From the NCBI GenBank assembly GCA_029948255.1, contig JALIZF010001415.1, positions 235,385 to 299,384 of the forward strand: a stretch of 64,000 nt of DNA. The letters run 5' to 3'. Source of the stretch: Telmatactis stephensoni. Lineage: Eukaryota > Cnidaria > Anthozoa > Actiniaria > Isophelliidae. Numbering within the stretch: position 1 is the first letter of the stretch; the number at the start of each line of letters is the position of its first letter. Under the pieces are notes generated by a model. The model did not search any database, was not told the DNA's origin, and saw only the letters and a list, made by a program, of their open reading frames with translations. Both the position numbers and the translations under genes were made by a program. This document shows positions 47,847-59,975 of the stretch, piece after piece.

Positions 47847-49076
47847 AGTGTTTGTACTCTATCCACTTTCTTTCTGCAAAGTATGTTTATCAACCTAAAA
47901 ACTCCTTAAAGGGGATCTTAGTGCTAAATTTAACTTTCTTTCTTTAAAGTCTGAAGATATCATAAAACGTGCTGTCAATGCATCGAGGCAAAATGGAAAA
48001 CTAAAAGCCCTGAAAATCTGAATTGATCGGCGGCTCAAAACTTAGATGTTAGCGGTGACTGTAAAAGTTAATTGTGACTTAAGACGATTTCATACTAAGT
48101 CATGAGATACAGACGCTTGTGAAGACTGAAAAGCTGGTGTTTTTAAAACGGTTTTATTGCGGCAGCCTGCGTGTGTTCAAATAATTCCCAAGCGAAATTT
48201 ACTCATCGGCAGGCAACGCTCACATGAACACCAATTAAGGACAGTGGCCACAAATTCCAGCGCGCTCTGTGTTTTGCGCGCGCGCACTGTGTTCTGGCCA
48301 TCTTGAAAATGTCCCATAATGCATTGTATTTCTACTCTCTATAAAATTTGTTTTTAAAACAGAAATTAACCAAATTTCACGACGATTATCAGCTGTAGGT
48401 CAGCAGTGAAAAACCTTTTTTATTGATGTGTTTTAAAACTGATAAATGGCATTAAACTATCGACTAAATCGTTTTGAAATGCATTTTTAATATGTAAGGA
48501 AAAATTGTATTACAGCAATTGAACATACCGTAAATACTACGTTTCTCGACCTCAAGCCTTGTTAATTTCAGTAAAATTGGAACTCCGCCTTCTTAAACAA
48601 TGTAGATGGTAAAATGTCATTGAAAGTTACAATCAAAAATTAAAACATTATAAACTGCTTGTGAGGTGGGCTTATGTTTCTTTTCGTTTTGTCCACATTT
48701 TCCTATTTGTTTAATCGTTTTGTAAAATGAACAGCTCTACTCGTGAGGTGTGGCTAAGATTGTGGAAAATGTTTTTTTATATGTTCAAATACGAGAGATC
48801 TTTGCTAAAAATCAGTGTCAAGACAGTGTCAAGAACTTAAGCTTTCTAAAACAAGTTATTATTGTACCTGGTTTTATAAAGACCTTTTCTATGACAAAAA
48901 GTTAAAGTATGAAATAAATCCACCAAAATTGAGCTGTGAAAGAAAAAACGTTTCAGTAAAAATACGTTTGAACCCATTAGGGTGTTTATAGTAGTGCTTA
49001 AGACCGCATGATTGATTATGAGTTGTAATTGGTTGGTTCAAAGCCGCAAGCCCTTTAAGTGTTGGGCGTTAGTATG

Positions 49077-49340
49077 TGACGTAACAACCGTGACGTAAAA
49101 GCAATTCAGCTCCTGAAATAATTAGACAGGATTTGAAAAACCACAAAAGATTAAAAATGTCAACAAACACGAAAGTGAATTAAAAGAGTAAAAAAAAACA
49201 GCTTATATATGAATAAACCGAGTTTGATTTTATCTTAGTCGGCCTACTTTCAAACAAATTGTTTCTTCAAAGTGCGTCAATTTTATTAAAAAGTGCGTCA
49301 GCTGTTTCAAAGTACGTCAAAATTATTACAAAGTGCGTCA
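49077..49340. promoter_or_regulatory. Cluster of six TGACG-type (CRE/ATF-like) half sites
   Basis: TGACGTAA occurs at 49077-49084 and again at 49091-49098. Four reverse-strand sites then follow: GTGCGTCA or GTACGTCA at about 49272, 49293, 49312 and 49333. The last four sit in a 40-bp tandem duplication (TTTATTAAAAAGTGCGTCAG against TTATTACAAAGTGCGTCAG). TGACG is the known core of CREB/ATF/bZIP sites. No nearby gene is recognised, so a regulatory role is conjecture. Confidence 0.25.
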
Positions 49341-49344
49341 GCTA

Positions 49345-52300
49345 TTTCAATAAATGAATGGATGAATGAATGGATAAATGGAAATCTGTAACACCATATA
49401 GAAAGAAAAGGCTCGAAACAAACGTCAGTAAGTTATTCTCTCTTTTGATAGGCCGGTGTTACAGAATTCCATTCCTTATTGTATCTTTATAACAGCGACA
49501 CAGCCCAAACTAGTTTACTCACTACTCTCCTTTAATAATGTACGGTCGAAACAATATGACTATCATATATCTCCAGATGACTGAGTCTATGTTAAATTTC
49601 GAAGACGTCCTATATTTAGAAAATGTGTAAACGAATCCTGGCCATTTTTAGTGCATACGTTGAGTTTGTTCTCATTAGATTCGTTTTGGTGTTTTGTTTG
49701 TTTGTTTGCTGTTTTCCAGATCGATGTGCATCGCTAATAATTTCGTCATACGACATCGCATTTCATGTTGAAACTACTAGTACGATAAGCACATTCAAAC
49801 CCACGAAAACATGACATGTCTTGATCGAGGAACACATTAAAAATTATCATCTTCTCACCTCTTTTTTATCAACTGTTTTGTTCAAGATCTCGTCTGATTA
49901 TGAAGCGGAAGAAATCAACTTCTAAAAACGCCCCTAGGCCTAGTTCCAATGTGAATTTAAACTTGAGTTTGAAGACAAAATGAGAGTGTGTCTGCTGATT
50001 TTACTCTGATAGCAACTGAATTACATTAATTGCATAAGAGATTATATTTCAAAGCACAGGATATAAAGAGAGTACTCATGCTATGCTTCCAGGATGACTT
50101 TAAATGTATTACATAGTCAAAGAAATCCGCCTCAGATATCTTAGTGGATATTGAAAATGATATAGATAGAACACTGTGAAATGACCGGCAAATCTCACTT
50201 AGCATTAATATTCCATTTCATCTAATCAGTTAACCTCAGATCCACGTCGCTTAGATCAATGAATTTTTAAACTTTTTATAGGAGTTAGGCAACGAAATAC
50301 CAGCCTCCCTCATATAAAGCACGTGAACAACATCTCTAACAAGACTAACACCAATCATATAGCTCACAACGTTAAGTGAAAGCAAAAACAGCAACAATAG
50401 CAAACAAACAAACGAACGAACGAGCGAACAAAAAAGCAAACAAAACCAAAAAACAAACATTTTTATACAGTATTACTGCAAGCTGAGATGTTTTTTAAAA
50501 GTAGTTTCTGTCATTAAATTTGCACAATATCACCTGCAAGAGTTACAACGAGAGCTAGCCTAGGATGAACTGAGCCATAAGGATTTTATTTGTTGATCAG
50601 TTGTTTGTTTTCGTTTTGTTTTATTTCAATTGTTTGTTCGGTTGTTGGGGAATGCGTCTTGGCAGAAGCCTGAATACAAGGAAGAAGGAAGAAAAAACTG
50701 CGAAGGGAAAAACATGTTTCAACAACAGAAATGACAAAGAAAGAACAAGCAAAAACTTCAATCGGCGCAAACCAAAAGTATCGTACTCCTGCTATTTGAC
50801 TCGATACCTTTCAATTATTCCAAATTCCAGACCCTTTCTCCGCCGTCTTGTTGAAATATCAAAAACAATCGCTTTTAAATTCCTTTCATCCAATATCCCC
50901 TTTAACTGATCGGGTCGGAAGGCGTTTGAAAAAAATAAAAATATTCTCTGTATTCGATGAAGTAAATTGATTTTTTTCATTATTTTTCCTTTTCCTTTTA
51001 TTTTCCTTTTATTTTCCTTTTTATTTATTTTTCTTTAGCTTTCCTTTTTCTTTTAGTCTTTTTCTTTTTCTTTCAATCTTTCTTCTTTCAATCTTATCTT
51101 TTCTACATGTTTACTCTAGATGTGTCAATTTATTTTGTTGTCGATAGAAAAGATAATTTAAAGGAAAATTAAACGAGTATATTTGAATACCTCGACACCT
51201 TTCAGTTTTAATGTAGTGAACGGCTATATCATGCACAGTACGTGTATACTTTATGATCCACATATAATGTCCATGGTGTATGTCATACAAATTGCCTGGA
51301 ACATTTCCAATCAATACACCTTTAAGGTGTCTATCAGCAACTTTATCATGTCAATAAATGTAAGATGCAAAGTTTCATCACAATTACTTTTAAAAATTGA
51401 AAAGGTACAAAGGATTTACATTTTGCCATACATTTTATGTAAACATCGGCGTAACTTTTCTTTTTACTATTTAATATATTGTACGAGATATTTAAGCATC
51501 ATGTATATGTAATTTGTATTCTATCTTAAAAAGCAATTTACTACGTTTCATTTTTCATATCTGGAGATTTAATCAAAAACAGGAATCTATCAGCATCTTC
51601 CTGGTGTTTACAGTAAGATTCAAGTCCCATTCCAAATCGGATGATTGTCCTTGCTTTTAGATGAAATCAATGAAATACTTTATTTTATTCGTCGATTAAC
51701 CTCTACTGAGCCAGAAAACAAAAATTATCTTTCTAATAGTTAAAACAACACACACAAAAACAATAGATAAAAGAATAAATCATTATAATTGTAATTATAA
51801 TACTAATAGTAATAGTAATAATATTAATTAATAATAAATAAAAGTAACTATTATCGATTATTAATTATATATAATATATAAATATAGACATTTATACTAA
51901 AACTAATAATTCTTAAGACTAACATAGGACAAATCTGATGCAATTATTTATTAAAACAGCAACAATTAGTGTTCTTTCTGAGCCGATTTAAATTTAAGGT
52001 CGTAGCTGAAGGTGGTCGGAGATGTTCTTGTCGCAAGCAGAATTCGAAGAGTTGATTGAACTAACGGCAGCGTTTTAATCACAGTTTGTCTATATATTCA
52101 AGAGGTCTTTTTGAGGATAAATTGCAATTTATAATTCTAACTTATAGATGATTAGTTGGAGATGTTACTTACCTCTGCTGCTTAACACAGAAAACTTTCT
52201 ATTCGATGGTGATTAGGCGTCCTTTGCTGCCAGCTTGTTCTTCCTGTGAGTTGTAACTAGACTGACAACAACTTTATTGATCTGTCATTTTACAGCATTT

Positions 52301-53779
52301 TGGCCTGGGTGTGATTAGACAAACATCGTCAGAATTTCTATAAAAGTGCTCGCGATATTTCAGAATAAATACCCTCATGATAAGCCTGTCATTTGAGAAG
52401 GCTATTATCAAGGAAATTGCCAAGTTGCTGGAGGCTTTTAATCTGAGTTTAAATTGAACATTGCCTTTGGGTAAGTAACAAGTGCTGGGGTGACATAAGA
52501 GAATAGTGAATCAAAGTTATAGTATCACCATATGCTTTTTTCACCTTCAAATTCATGTCAATGAGTGAAAAAGCCTCGACTTCATGAGTGTTATTTCCAG
52601 CTGTAAGCGTAAATAAAGTCAGTTTTGGTGATAGGAATCAAAAAAATCTGATCCTTTCAAAATTTGACGTTTTTAATTTCGTGCTTAGAAATGAACCTGA
52701 CAGTCAATACACTAAAGAACAAACTAATCCGACGGTTTGCCATCTTTACTTCGATTTACTTCGAATGAGAACTCGAATAAGAGATATGTGTGCATTGAAT
52801 CATCATCAACATCATCATCATCATCATCACTGACCATCATCAATATCTTCATTGTCATTATGGATAGTTATCACTACCAATCAGTGCTTGTGTTAATGCT
52901 TGTTGAAATTTCCTTAATTGACAGAAATTATTTTAAATTTTTGCTTCCTAAAATTAAAAGGAAGCAAACGTGCTCTAAAGTGAAATATTGCCTAAAGTTT
53001 GTGCGTTTAATTCAGTGTATGAATTAGCCTTGGGTGTTGTAGTTTTGTTTTAGTAAATTTTGCTGGGATTTGTTGACTTTAGTCATCCATTCTCTTATTG
53101 GTAGCTTAAAACTAAGTTCACACTGTTACGCAAGCATAAACGTAAGCAGCATACAACTTTTAAGAATGTACTGATTGTTAGCAGTACTACTTGTGTTTAC
53201 AAAGCAAGCAACATACACAGGCTCGGTAATGCACTTCTTATATTAGCAGTGCCACACAGAGTACTACTCAAAAGGGTTTAAAGGGTTTCTCCGCATAAAA
53301 ACATAAATATTGTTAACAAATGAAAGTAAATGAGAAGTGAATTAGCAGTGTTATTACCGTTTTTATCACACTTTCCCAGTCTGCGTATGTTGTTGTACTT
53401 AAACTTGGGTCGCTAGTGACAGCGCAGCGAACTGCGCGACAAAACTGTCGCCAATCAAATGTCAGTTTATATACTTTCGCTGTTTTCACGAACATTCTTT
53501 TCTTGATTACAAACATGAGCTTCTTTGTTGTATAGAATTGGTATAAATTAACTTTTATCATCATTTCAGTTACTTTAAATTTGATATCAAGTTTTTTTAG
53601 GGAGACATTGGAGAATGTTTAGACTATACTACATCGCCGCTAGGCTCACAATAGTGGTCGCCAGGATCGAGTATACGATGAATATATTTAAAATGAAATC
53701 TGATGAAGAGACTGATTATGTACACTATTAAAAATAGCTGTCGTCATGTTGTCTGTCATTTTCTTTCTCTTTCGTTTTT
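49345..53779. other. Intergenic stretch, no gene recognised
   Basis: AT-rich. Contents include a pyrimidine-rich TTTTCC/CTTTT region at 50985-51100, a TAA/TAG-rich tract around 51800-51845 and a short CAT repeat at 52801-52829. No coding region is supported. Confidence 0.5.
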
Positions 53780-53871
53780 TCATTCATTCATTCATTCAGT
53801 CATTCATTCATTCATTCATTCATTCATTCATTCATTCATCCATCCATCCATTCATTCATTCATTCATTCAT

Positions 53872-53903
<32 letters not shown>

Positions 53904-53904
53904 T
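53780..53904. repeat. (CATT)n / (CTTT)n microsatellite
   Basis: CATT units with a CATC block, turning into CTTT units at the right end. It is directly followed by a unique-looking segment shared with 62066-62183. Confidence 0.95.
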
Positions 53905-54015
53905 TCGAAGGTAGAATTCGCAAAAACAACACTTATATCTGATAACGTTTGCAAATCATTTTTATATATCAGAAAAGTTTTTATATATCTACACACTCTG
54001 TTGTAAACACTGTTG
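53905..54015 (+). repeat. Dispersed ~110-bp segment, partner of 62066-62183
   Basis: TTTTTATATATCAGA(A/G)AAG and CTACACA(C/A)(T/A)CTGTTGT blocks occur in the same order after a CTTT microsatellite at both loci. The simple repeat is therefore probably part of the repeated unit, perhaps the tail of a retroelement. Confidence 0.65.
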
Positions 54016-57000
54016 TAAAAGACTGGTCAATCGATTGGTTAATATACACGATAATGGCTGTAATGGCGCTATTACACAACGTAATGTTTTCTGCAACTTG
54101 CCTTCCAATTTGATCGGCGTTGATCACACAAGTTGCACAAACCCTTGCAGGAGTGTTAAACAACGACGACAAACCTTGCTGCAATCGTTTTATCGCAATG
54201 ATATTGCACCGTGCATGGTATGGTTTTATGTTTTTTGTTTATCTTATATATTTTGTCTCCACGACTAATAGCACACCAGTGCCCGGCTAGAAGATTGAGA
54301 CGTTAATAAAGTTATTATATTTATGTTGCAGGCTGTTCGTGTAGCTTGTTTACCATTAAAAGGTGCGATGCAGAAAAACATTGCACCGTGTAACAGCGCC
54401 TTAACTAATCTTGGTTCCAGCCATTGCAGATTGTTTGCACTGTCGATATAATCAGCTTTCAAAACCATTAGGAAATGTCGTGATAGGAAGTGTACATAAA
54501 AACCCAAAAAATGAAATGCACTGCGTCAACCACAATTTTTGTTGAAGTGATCGACATGATTTCTATCTTCTCATCTAGCAAGTTGTCATTGGTCCTCGAT
54601 CTACTAATCCGCATTCTCCTCGCTTTCATTATCATTTACTTCTATTTATTTGTTGTGATATTAACCTAAATGGTTGTTTATTCTATAGATAACTACATTT
54701 TTTTATCTGTAATTATCGAGTTCGAAAATGAAAAATAGTCGGTTTTCACAGTAATTAGCTTATGAAATCAACCAAAAATTATTTTGTTTTAATCCAAAGG
54801 GGTAAAAAAGAAATAAAGAAATAACTGCAATAGAGAAAAAAGAGAAAAAAGAAAAACATTTGCCCCAGGTACGGCTCGAACCTGTTACCAAAAGCAAATT
54901 AGTATGCTAATTTTATGCAAAACCCAAAAATCGGACCATGCATCCAGACAAATCGCTGAATCATCGCATGTTACGTATAGGATGGAGATTTCGGCCCCTT
55001 CCGCGCTATCCGGTAGAACGCAGCGAGTTTCACGGTCAAAGAGGGAGGAAACAGTCGGATCCTAGGCCATAAATGACTGCACCTTACCACTAGACTAACT
55101 GGTCTACTGAGGGATTTGGAGTACAATATTAACTTTTATATCGTCTATTGTTGTGCAAATTAACGATTCCAGTGGCGCAGTGGGATAATGCGTTGCTTTA
55201 TAACCTAGTGGACCGGGTTCGATTCTCCTATCAATCTTTTTTTTTTTTTTCCTTTTTTTTTTTGAGTTAGTTAGTTAGTTAGTTTTTTGTTTATTGCATT
55301 TTTCCTTTTATCTAATGGCGAGTGTTGGTTCCTCTCTTTTGATTTTTTTTTTTCGGAAGAAAGAAAGGTGCTGTAAAAATGCTATTAATCACGCGACCCT
55401 CTTCGTTGGACTTAATCCATTCAATGCAGCGAGAAACTACTTATTTTCTTCGCTTGTTTTAGAATTGAAATGTGACAAAAACATACAGCTGTGGTTTCTA
55501 ACTAAGAATATATTTCATTCGTCCATCATCCTTGGGAGCTTATTCAAACCAGCCAACTGATTTGCACGAATTCGCTTCGCCTCTAAGAGATGACTGAAAG
55601 ATCTGGAAAGCAAAAGTCTAACCAAACATAGAAAATATACTGGTCGCGACGCAACAAATTAATAATTTTGCTATAAGAACAAATTACCGAAATACCATAT
55701 GGTACAGGTGTGTGTTATTATAACATCCCTCTCCCACGAAGTAAAGAACTTCATCAATTTTATTGACTTAAAGAAATATACTGACAATGAAATATTCAAA
55801 TTATCTTCAAAGCACAGTACTTTATGTCTATCAAATAGGTACTTCATAGCACAAGTAGGCTTAAAAACTTAAAAGACACAAGAGAATTAAGTTATCGTGG
55901 TTTCTGTAATTCAAACAATGTTAAAATCTCAAAGACTTTAAATTAAAAGATTATTTGATTCGAAATGGCCATCGAATCAAAAAGGAAACTAGCGGCATTC
56001 TTCCATGGGGTCCAAATTCACTTAACAGTTAACAATAAATTGTAAAATTGTAAGAGCATTAGTCGTAAATTTGACCCGCGGCTTGAATGACAATAGCCTG
56101 TTAAGTAACGTCAAAGCGGAAGCTCAGATGGTCTATCATGGAAGTAATTGACACTTAAACAAAACCGGATTTTAGCATCTCGTACTATTGATGTCTAAAC
56201 TCAAAAAAGGAAACACTTCAGTGTCAGGAAGGGACACATAATTGTCGAAAACAGAGGAGGAAACAAAAGTAAGGACCAGAGGAACTACACTGTGGACAGC
56301 ACGAAACGTTTGGCCTAAAATAAGGAAATGGTAGGCGTAAAGTAATTTAATTTCTTTTTGTAAGGAAGAGTCAAAATCTCTCTAGAAAACACTTCATTGA
56401 TTTCATGAGTAAACCCGTTTACTCCAAACCATAGCGGTTAGAAAGACGTGTCAAACAAACAAACAAGAAAACAAACAAACAAAAAATTCGCGTTAAAAGG
56501 AAATCGATTAATGAGTATGGGCATGCATGTTCATTGTTTTACTAAGGTTACTAGAAATAGCGGGAATTTTAGAGACAATTTGACAAACTACGTTCATTCT
56601 TAATAACTCGAATGGGCAGTTAAATATTTCAAGGGAAATTCGAGTATTCAGCAGTTCATATATTACAGTTTTTTTATGATCAATATATACGTGGATGTTT
56701 CGGCAGAACTCTAGCTCTAAAGTACAACAAAACCTTGTGAGCAGTGTTTTTTTAGCTAGTCACGTGTTATGATATAATTTCATTTTATTTCTTTTTCCAT
56801 TTTCCCAAAAAATACATCAGTAAGTAACGTCCATTCCAGAATCCTAGAAAGGAGATCTACCTCGCACAGTGAACACCACACAACGCCACTCAGTTTTAAT
56901 TTAATTCTCTTTCGAGTTTATTGGGACACATGCACACAGTTCACAATTGTTGACGAGACTAACATGGTCAATATTTTGTTGGAAAGCAAGATGACTTATA

Positions 57001-57019
57001 TTCTTGTACTTTTAGAGTC
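54016..57019. other. Upstream region of the B-box/bromodomain gene
   Basis: No other gene recognised. Contains the tRNA-like sequence at 55165-55236, GC-richer sequence at 54960-55060 with tRNA-like B-box and A-box motifs on the minus strand (54868-54880 and 55083-55105), T-rich runs at 55237-55262 and AAAC-rich DNA near 56455-56482. A likely 3-prime splice site, TTCTTGTACTTTTAG, ends at 57015, five bases before the ATG of the next gene, implying an upstream non-coding exon not identified here. Confidence 0.5.
55165..55236 (+). tRNA. tRNA-like sequence, probably a pseudogene or SINE head
   Basis: TGGCGCAGTGGGATAATGCG matches a tRNA A box and D arm (four-pair stem possible). GGGTTCGATTCTCC matches a B box, and the spacing fits canonical tRNA numbering (46 nt from U8 to T54). 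Only four acceptor pairs form, and the anticodon and T stems are mismatched, so it is unlikely to be functional. A poly-T stretch follows at 55237, as after a polymerase III transcript. Confidence 0.35.
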
Positions 57020-58696
57020 ATGGCGCGAGCAATGTCTTCAGCCAAAAGCTACCAAAACCTTGTGTGTAACGAGTTCTGTGAGGGTTCTGTAGCAGTTTGT
57101 TACTGCCCACAATGCTCTGCCATCTTCTGTAGTGACTGTTTTAGCAAAGAACATCAATCTGAAAGGAAAAAGCGACACGAAAAAGTTTTTGAGGTCAAAC
57201 CAATTTGTCATGAGCATCACCACACGTTGGAGTACTTCGACTTTACTTCATTTAAACCAGTCTGTATTATGTGCCTTACTAAACTACGTCTAGAACAAGA
57301 GCTTCAGTCACACACTATTGACAACATTGACGCTGCTGCCCCCGAGTTATACAGTCGGTTACGTAATAAGATTGTTGAGGCGAGAGATGTCAACAAGAGA
57401 GTGCAAGAGGGAGTAAAACTGATAAGAGAAAGTACAGAAAAGGCTTTGACAACAGCCAAAGACGAGATACATTACATAATTGAGCATTTTAAACAGGTTT
57501 TAGATGAGCGTGAAAACGAGATAGCTGTGAATATAGAAGAAATTTGTGGGGACTACTTGACAAAAGAGGAATCCGCTGGCCTTTTGACTTTAGAACAGAA
57601 ACTACAGAACAGTATCGAACAAGCCGAAAGTCTTGTTGAAACTCAAGAACGTCAAACCATTGGATATGATTTCCAATATGTTTATAACAAGTTGAACGAT
57701 TTATGCAACGTTGCAACAACAAGAACTGAATCTAAACAGAAGCTAAACCTAACTGTTGAGGTATCCAAGACAACGTTACATGGCCTGCAGAAGTTTTGTA
57801 AGGTGATTCATAGCATACAAGATGTCAATGAGTGCGATTCAGACACAGAAAACCTTGAATTGTTATGTAATGGTGTCGTAAGAGTCAAGTTAGTAGACGA
57901 GCTAAATACATCTGGACATGTACATGAAACCATGGCAACGGCAAAGCACACACATCACCATGCAAACAATGATGAAATCAATATGGAAGGTCAAGAAACT
58001 TCAATATTGCCTATTTGCGATTTTGATTTCTATAACGACGGGTCAACCCAAGATATTGATGAATATATGGAGAATACAGCTATAGGAACAAATTTGGACA
58101 GCGAAAAGGACGTCTCCATTACAACCGACACCATAGCAACGCCGCTTAGAAAAAAGAGCCAACGTTCCTCAATAAGCCGAAGGAAAAAAATTAAGTTTAC
58201 ACAAATGAAAAAATATGAAAGTAAAGTAAAAAGTAAAAGAGGAAGAAAACTTAAATCACCAACTGAAAACTTGGAACGGATTCCTGATCGAGTACAACGA
58301 TTATGCACTCGGGAGAGAACAAGTACCATCATGGTACAGTCACGTGGTAGAAGGGGTGGAGCACTTAGTCAGGAAATGAGTAAATGTGATGCCATCTTGA
58401 AATCACTTTGGGCAGATAACGATAGTTGGCCATTTGTGCGTCTACTTGACAAAAAGAAGTGTCCAGAATACTATGAAAAAATCACCAGTCCAATGTGCCT
58501 ACAAATCATTAATGAGAAGATGTTTTCATATCAATATCGATGTGTCAGGGAATTTGTCAAAGATATGAACCAAATATTTGAGAACTGTAGAATATACTAT
58601 GAACCTGACTCGGAAGACTATCTGTCGGGAGGTAGGCTTGCGGAACGGTTCAACGAATTACTGAACGAAAAATTTCCAAACTTCAGTGATAACTAG
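57020..58696 (+). CDS. B-box / coiled-coil / bromodomain protein, 558 aa
   Basis: The N-terminus holds a B-box1-like zinc site (C16, C20, C29, C32, C37, C40, H45, H53) and a degenerate B-box2-like site (C63, H66, C82, C85, H98). A long helical coiled-coil region (about 105-285) follows, then an acidic low-complexity part, a basic segment with NLS-like SRRKKIKF and KSKRGRKLKSP (about 390-425), and a C-terminal bromodomain (about 455-553). The bromodomain keeps the WPF shelf (470-472), the ZA-loop PEYYEKITSPM and FENC, but the position of the canonical acetyl-lysine-binding Asn is Tyr527 (IYY in place of YN). The order recalls TIF1/TRIM24-28-33 proteins without the RING and PHD finger. Likely a nuclear chromatin-associated protein (inference). 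ATG 57020 follows a splice acceptor by five bases; the coding region is one exon. A paralogue of TRIM-type genes is the best guess; no orthologue is claimed. Confidence 0.92.
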   Translation: MARAMSSAKSYQNLVCNEFCEGSVAVCYCPQCSAIFCSDCFSKEHQSERKKRHEKVFEVKPICHEHHHTLEYFDFTSFKPVCIMCLTKLRLEQELQSHTIDNIDAAAPELYSRLRNKIVEARDVNKRVQEGVKLIRESTEKALTTAKDEIHYIIEHFKQVLDERENEIAVNIEEICGDYLTKEESAGLLTLEQKLQNSIEQAESLVETQERQTIGYDFQYVYNKLNDLCNVATTRTESKQKLNLTVEVSKTTLHGLQKFCKVIHSIQDVNECDSDTENLELLCNGVVRVKLVDELNTSGHVHETMATAKHTHHHANNDEINMEGQETSILPICDFDFYNDGSTQDIDEYMENTAIGTNLDSEKDVSITTDTIATPLRKKSQRSSISRRKKIKFTQMKKYESKVKSKRGRKLKSPTENLERIPDRVQRLCTRERTSTIMVQSRGRRGGALSQEMSKCDAILKSLWADNDSWPFVRLLDKKKCPEYYEKITSPMCLQIINEKMFSYQYRCVREFVKDMNQIFENCRIYYEPDSEDYLSGGRLAERFNELLNEKFPNFSDN

Positions 58697-58799
58697 GCCA
58701 AGGATTTGAGTTTGTTAAGCATCGCGCTCAGCCTAGGATTGAAAAAGGTGTTTAATGCCTTTTAATGTATTAGCATTTATGTTACCAGTGGAAGCTCTA

Positions 58800-58925
58800 A
58801 GTTTTGACATTTTGTGAAACAATTGTGGAAGGCAAACGTACAAGTGAAATTTGCATAACTTTACAAATGCGAAACAAAAGTACGGAGACGTGACAACGAG
58901 CATGCGCAGACGTTTTTTACTAGTA
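58800..58925. mobile_element. MITE with CACTAG termini, copy 3 (left end missing)
   Basis: Matches the right half of the copies at 5573 and 16014 (AAGTTTTGACATTTTGTGAA, GTGAAATTTGCATAACTTTA, GAGCATGCGCAGACGTTTTT) and ends TTTTTACTAGT. It lies in the 3-prime flank of the bromodomain gene. Confidence 0.75.
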
Positions 58926-59021
58926 TCTCCCGGCACTAGCTACAAAAATCCCGAAAAATAGCCCGAAAATCTATCTCGAAATTCTCCAAAAAAGTTCTAA
59001 AAATCTCACTTTTATCTCCAA

Positions 59022-59100
59022 GGCAGGGCCCCTATGGATATCAGCCCAGTTGCTGAATGGGCTACCCCGTTTAAATAAAGCCTATTATTATTATTATTAT
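59022..59100 (+). mobile_element. Short CR1-like 3-prime tail
   Basis: GGGCTACCCCGTTTAAATAA followed by AGCC and (TAT)n has the form of a non-LTR retrotransposon 3-prime end. The flanks on both sides share an AAAATCTC-rich sequence. The AATAAA it contains could also act as a poly(A) signal for the upstream gene (inference). Confidence 0.55.
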
Positions 59101-59975
59101 GAATCTCAAAAATATTTCTAAAAATCTCCAAATACCTTTAAATTTGTTCTTCAAAATTGGGGTATTTTTACAAAATGCGGATTTCCTTTTGTAGAACCAG
59201 CCTCGTCTGTCCGACTGTCTCGGTGTATTTAGCACCCTTTTGCACTATAGTGTCTGGAATTGAGGATTTTAATATCCTTTTTCCTTCTCTTTTTGGTCCA
59301 AAATAAACGAAAATTAAGCGCGTTTCATTATAACATTTTTACATAAATAGAGCCAAACCAACTGAAACGTATTATGACCTTTACGTAAATTTAATTGAAG
59401 ATTTCACTTTCTGTTTAGTTTTATCCTTCCAAAAAGCGGCAAGAATCGTGTTATTAATTAGCAGAAAACATGGCCGAGCTCGAAGCAGATACTGATATCA
59501 CTGTACTTGAATCAATTTTAGAGCTGATTTCTTCAATGTATCGACATTTAACCCGTATAGTTAACAACAGTTTAAGTTTCAATGTTATTAAATTTAAATA
59601 ATAATACCGAGAACATGGCCAGGGGGAACGGAGGGTGTCTACAAACATAAGATTGCAGAACTAGTAAATCGGTAATGTTCTGACGTTATTTGTTAGAATT
59701 TTTCATTTTCAATAATGTTTCTAAATTTATAATGAATATTAATTCTTTTTTAACAGATGAATCAGACTGGAAAGCCTGTCGACTACCCTAGCAATTTCCC
59801 TCTGCTTTTGGCAAATATATTTTATAGTTTTCTGATTCCTTTTATAGAGATTTGTATAAAAATTAATATGAATTAATACCTTGGGTTTAGTGGCAGCTCC
59901 AATGTAAATAAGGCATTGTGCTTCCAGTCAAGGTCACGTCACAACATATATTTGGCGCAACTTCTGGCTTCACAG

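Larger units (their letters stand above)
58697..59975. other. Intergenic or intronic stretch between the bromodomain gene and the BACK-Kelch exon
   Basis: Holds a truncated MITE (58800-58925) and a CR1-like 3-prime tail (59022-59100). A 43-codon open frame at 59470-59601 starts MAELEADTDITVLES; it is unrecognised, and its possible donor does not fit the phase of the 59976 exon. No BTB-encoding exon was found here. Confidence 0.5.

Noticed and set aside
53703..54006. His/Ser/Phe-rich frames at the CATT microsatellite
   Set aside because: Simple-repeat translation without conserved flanks.
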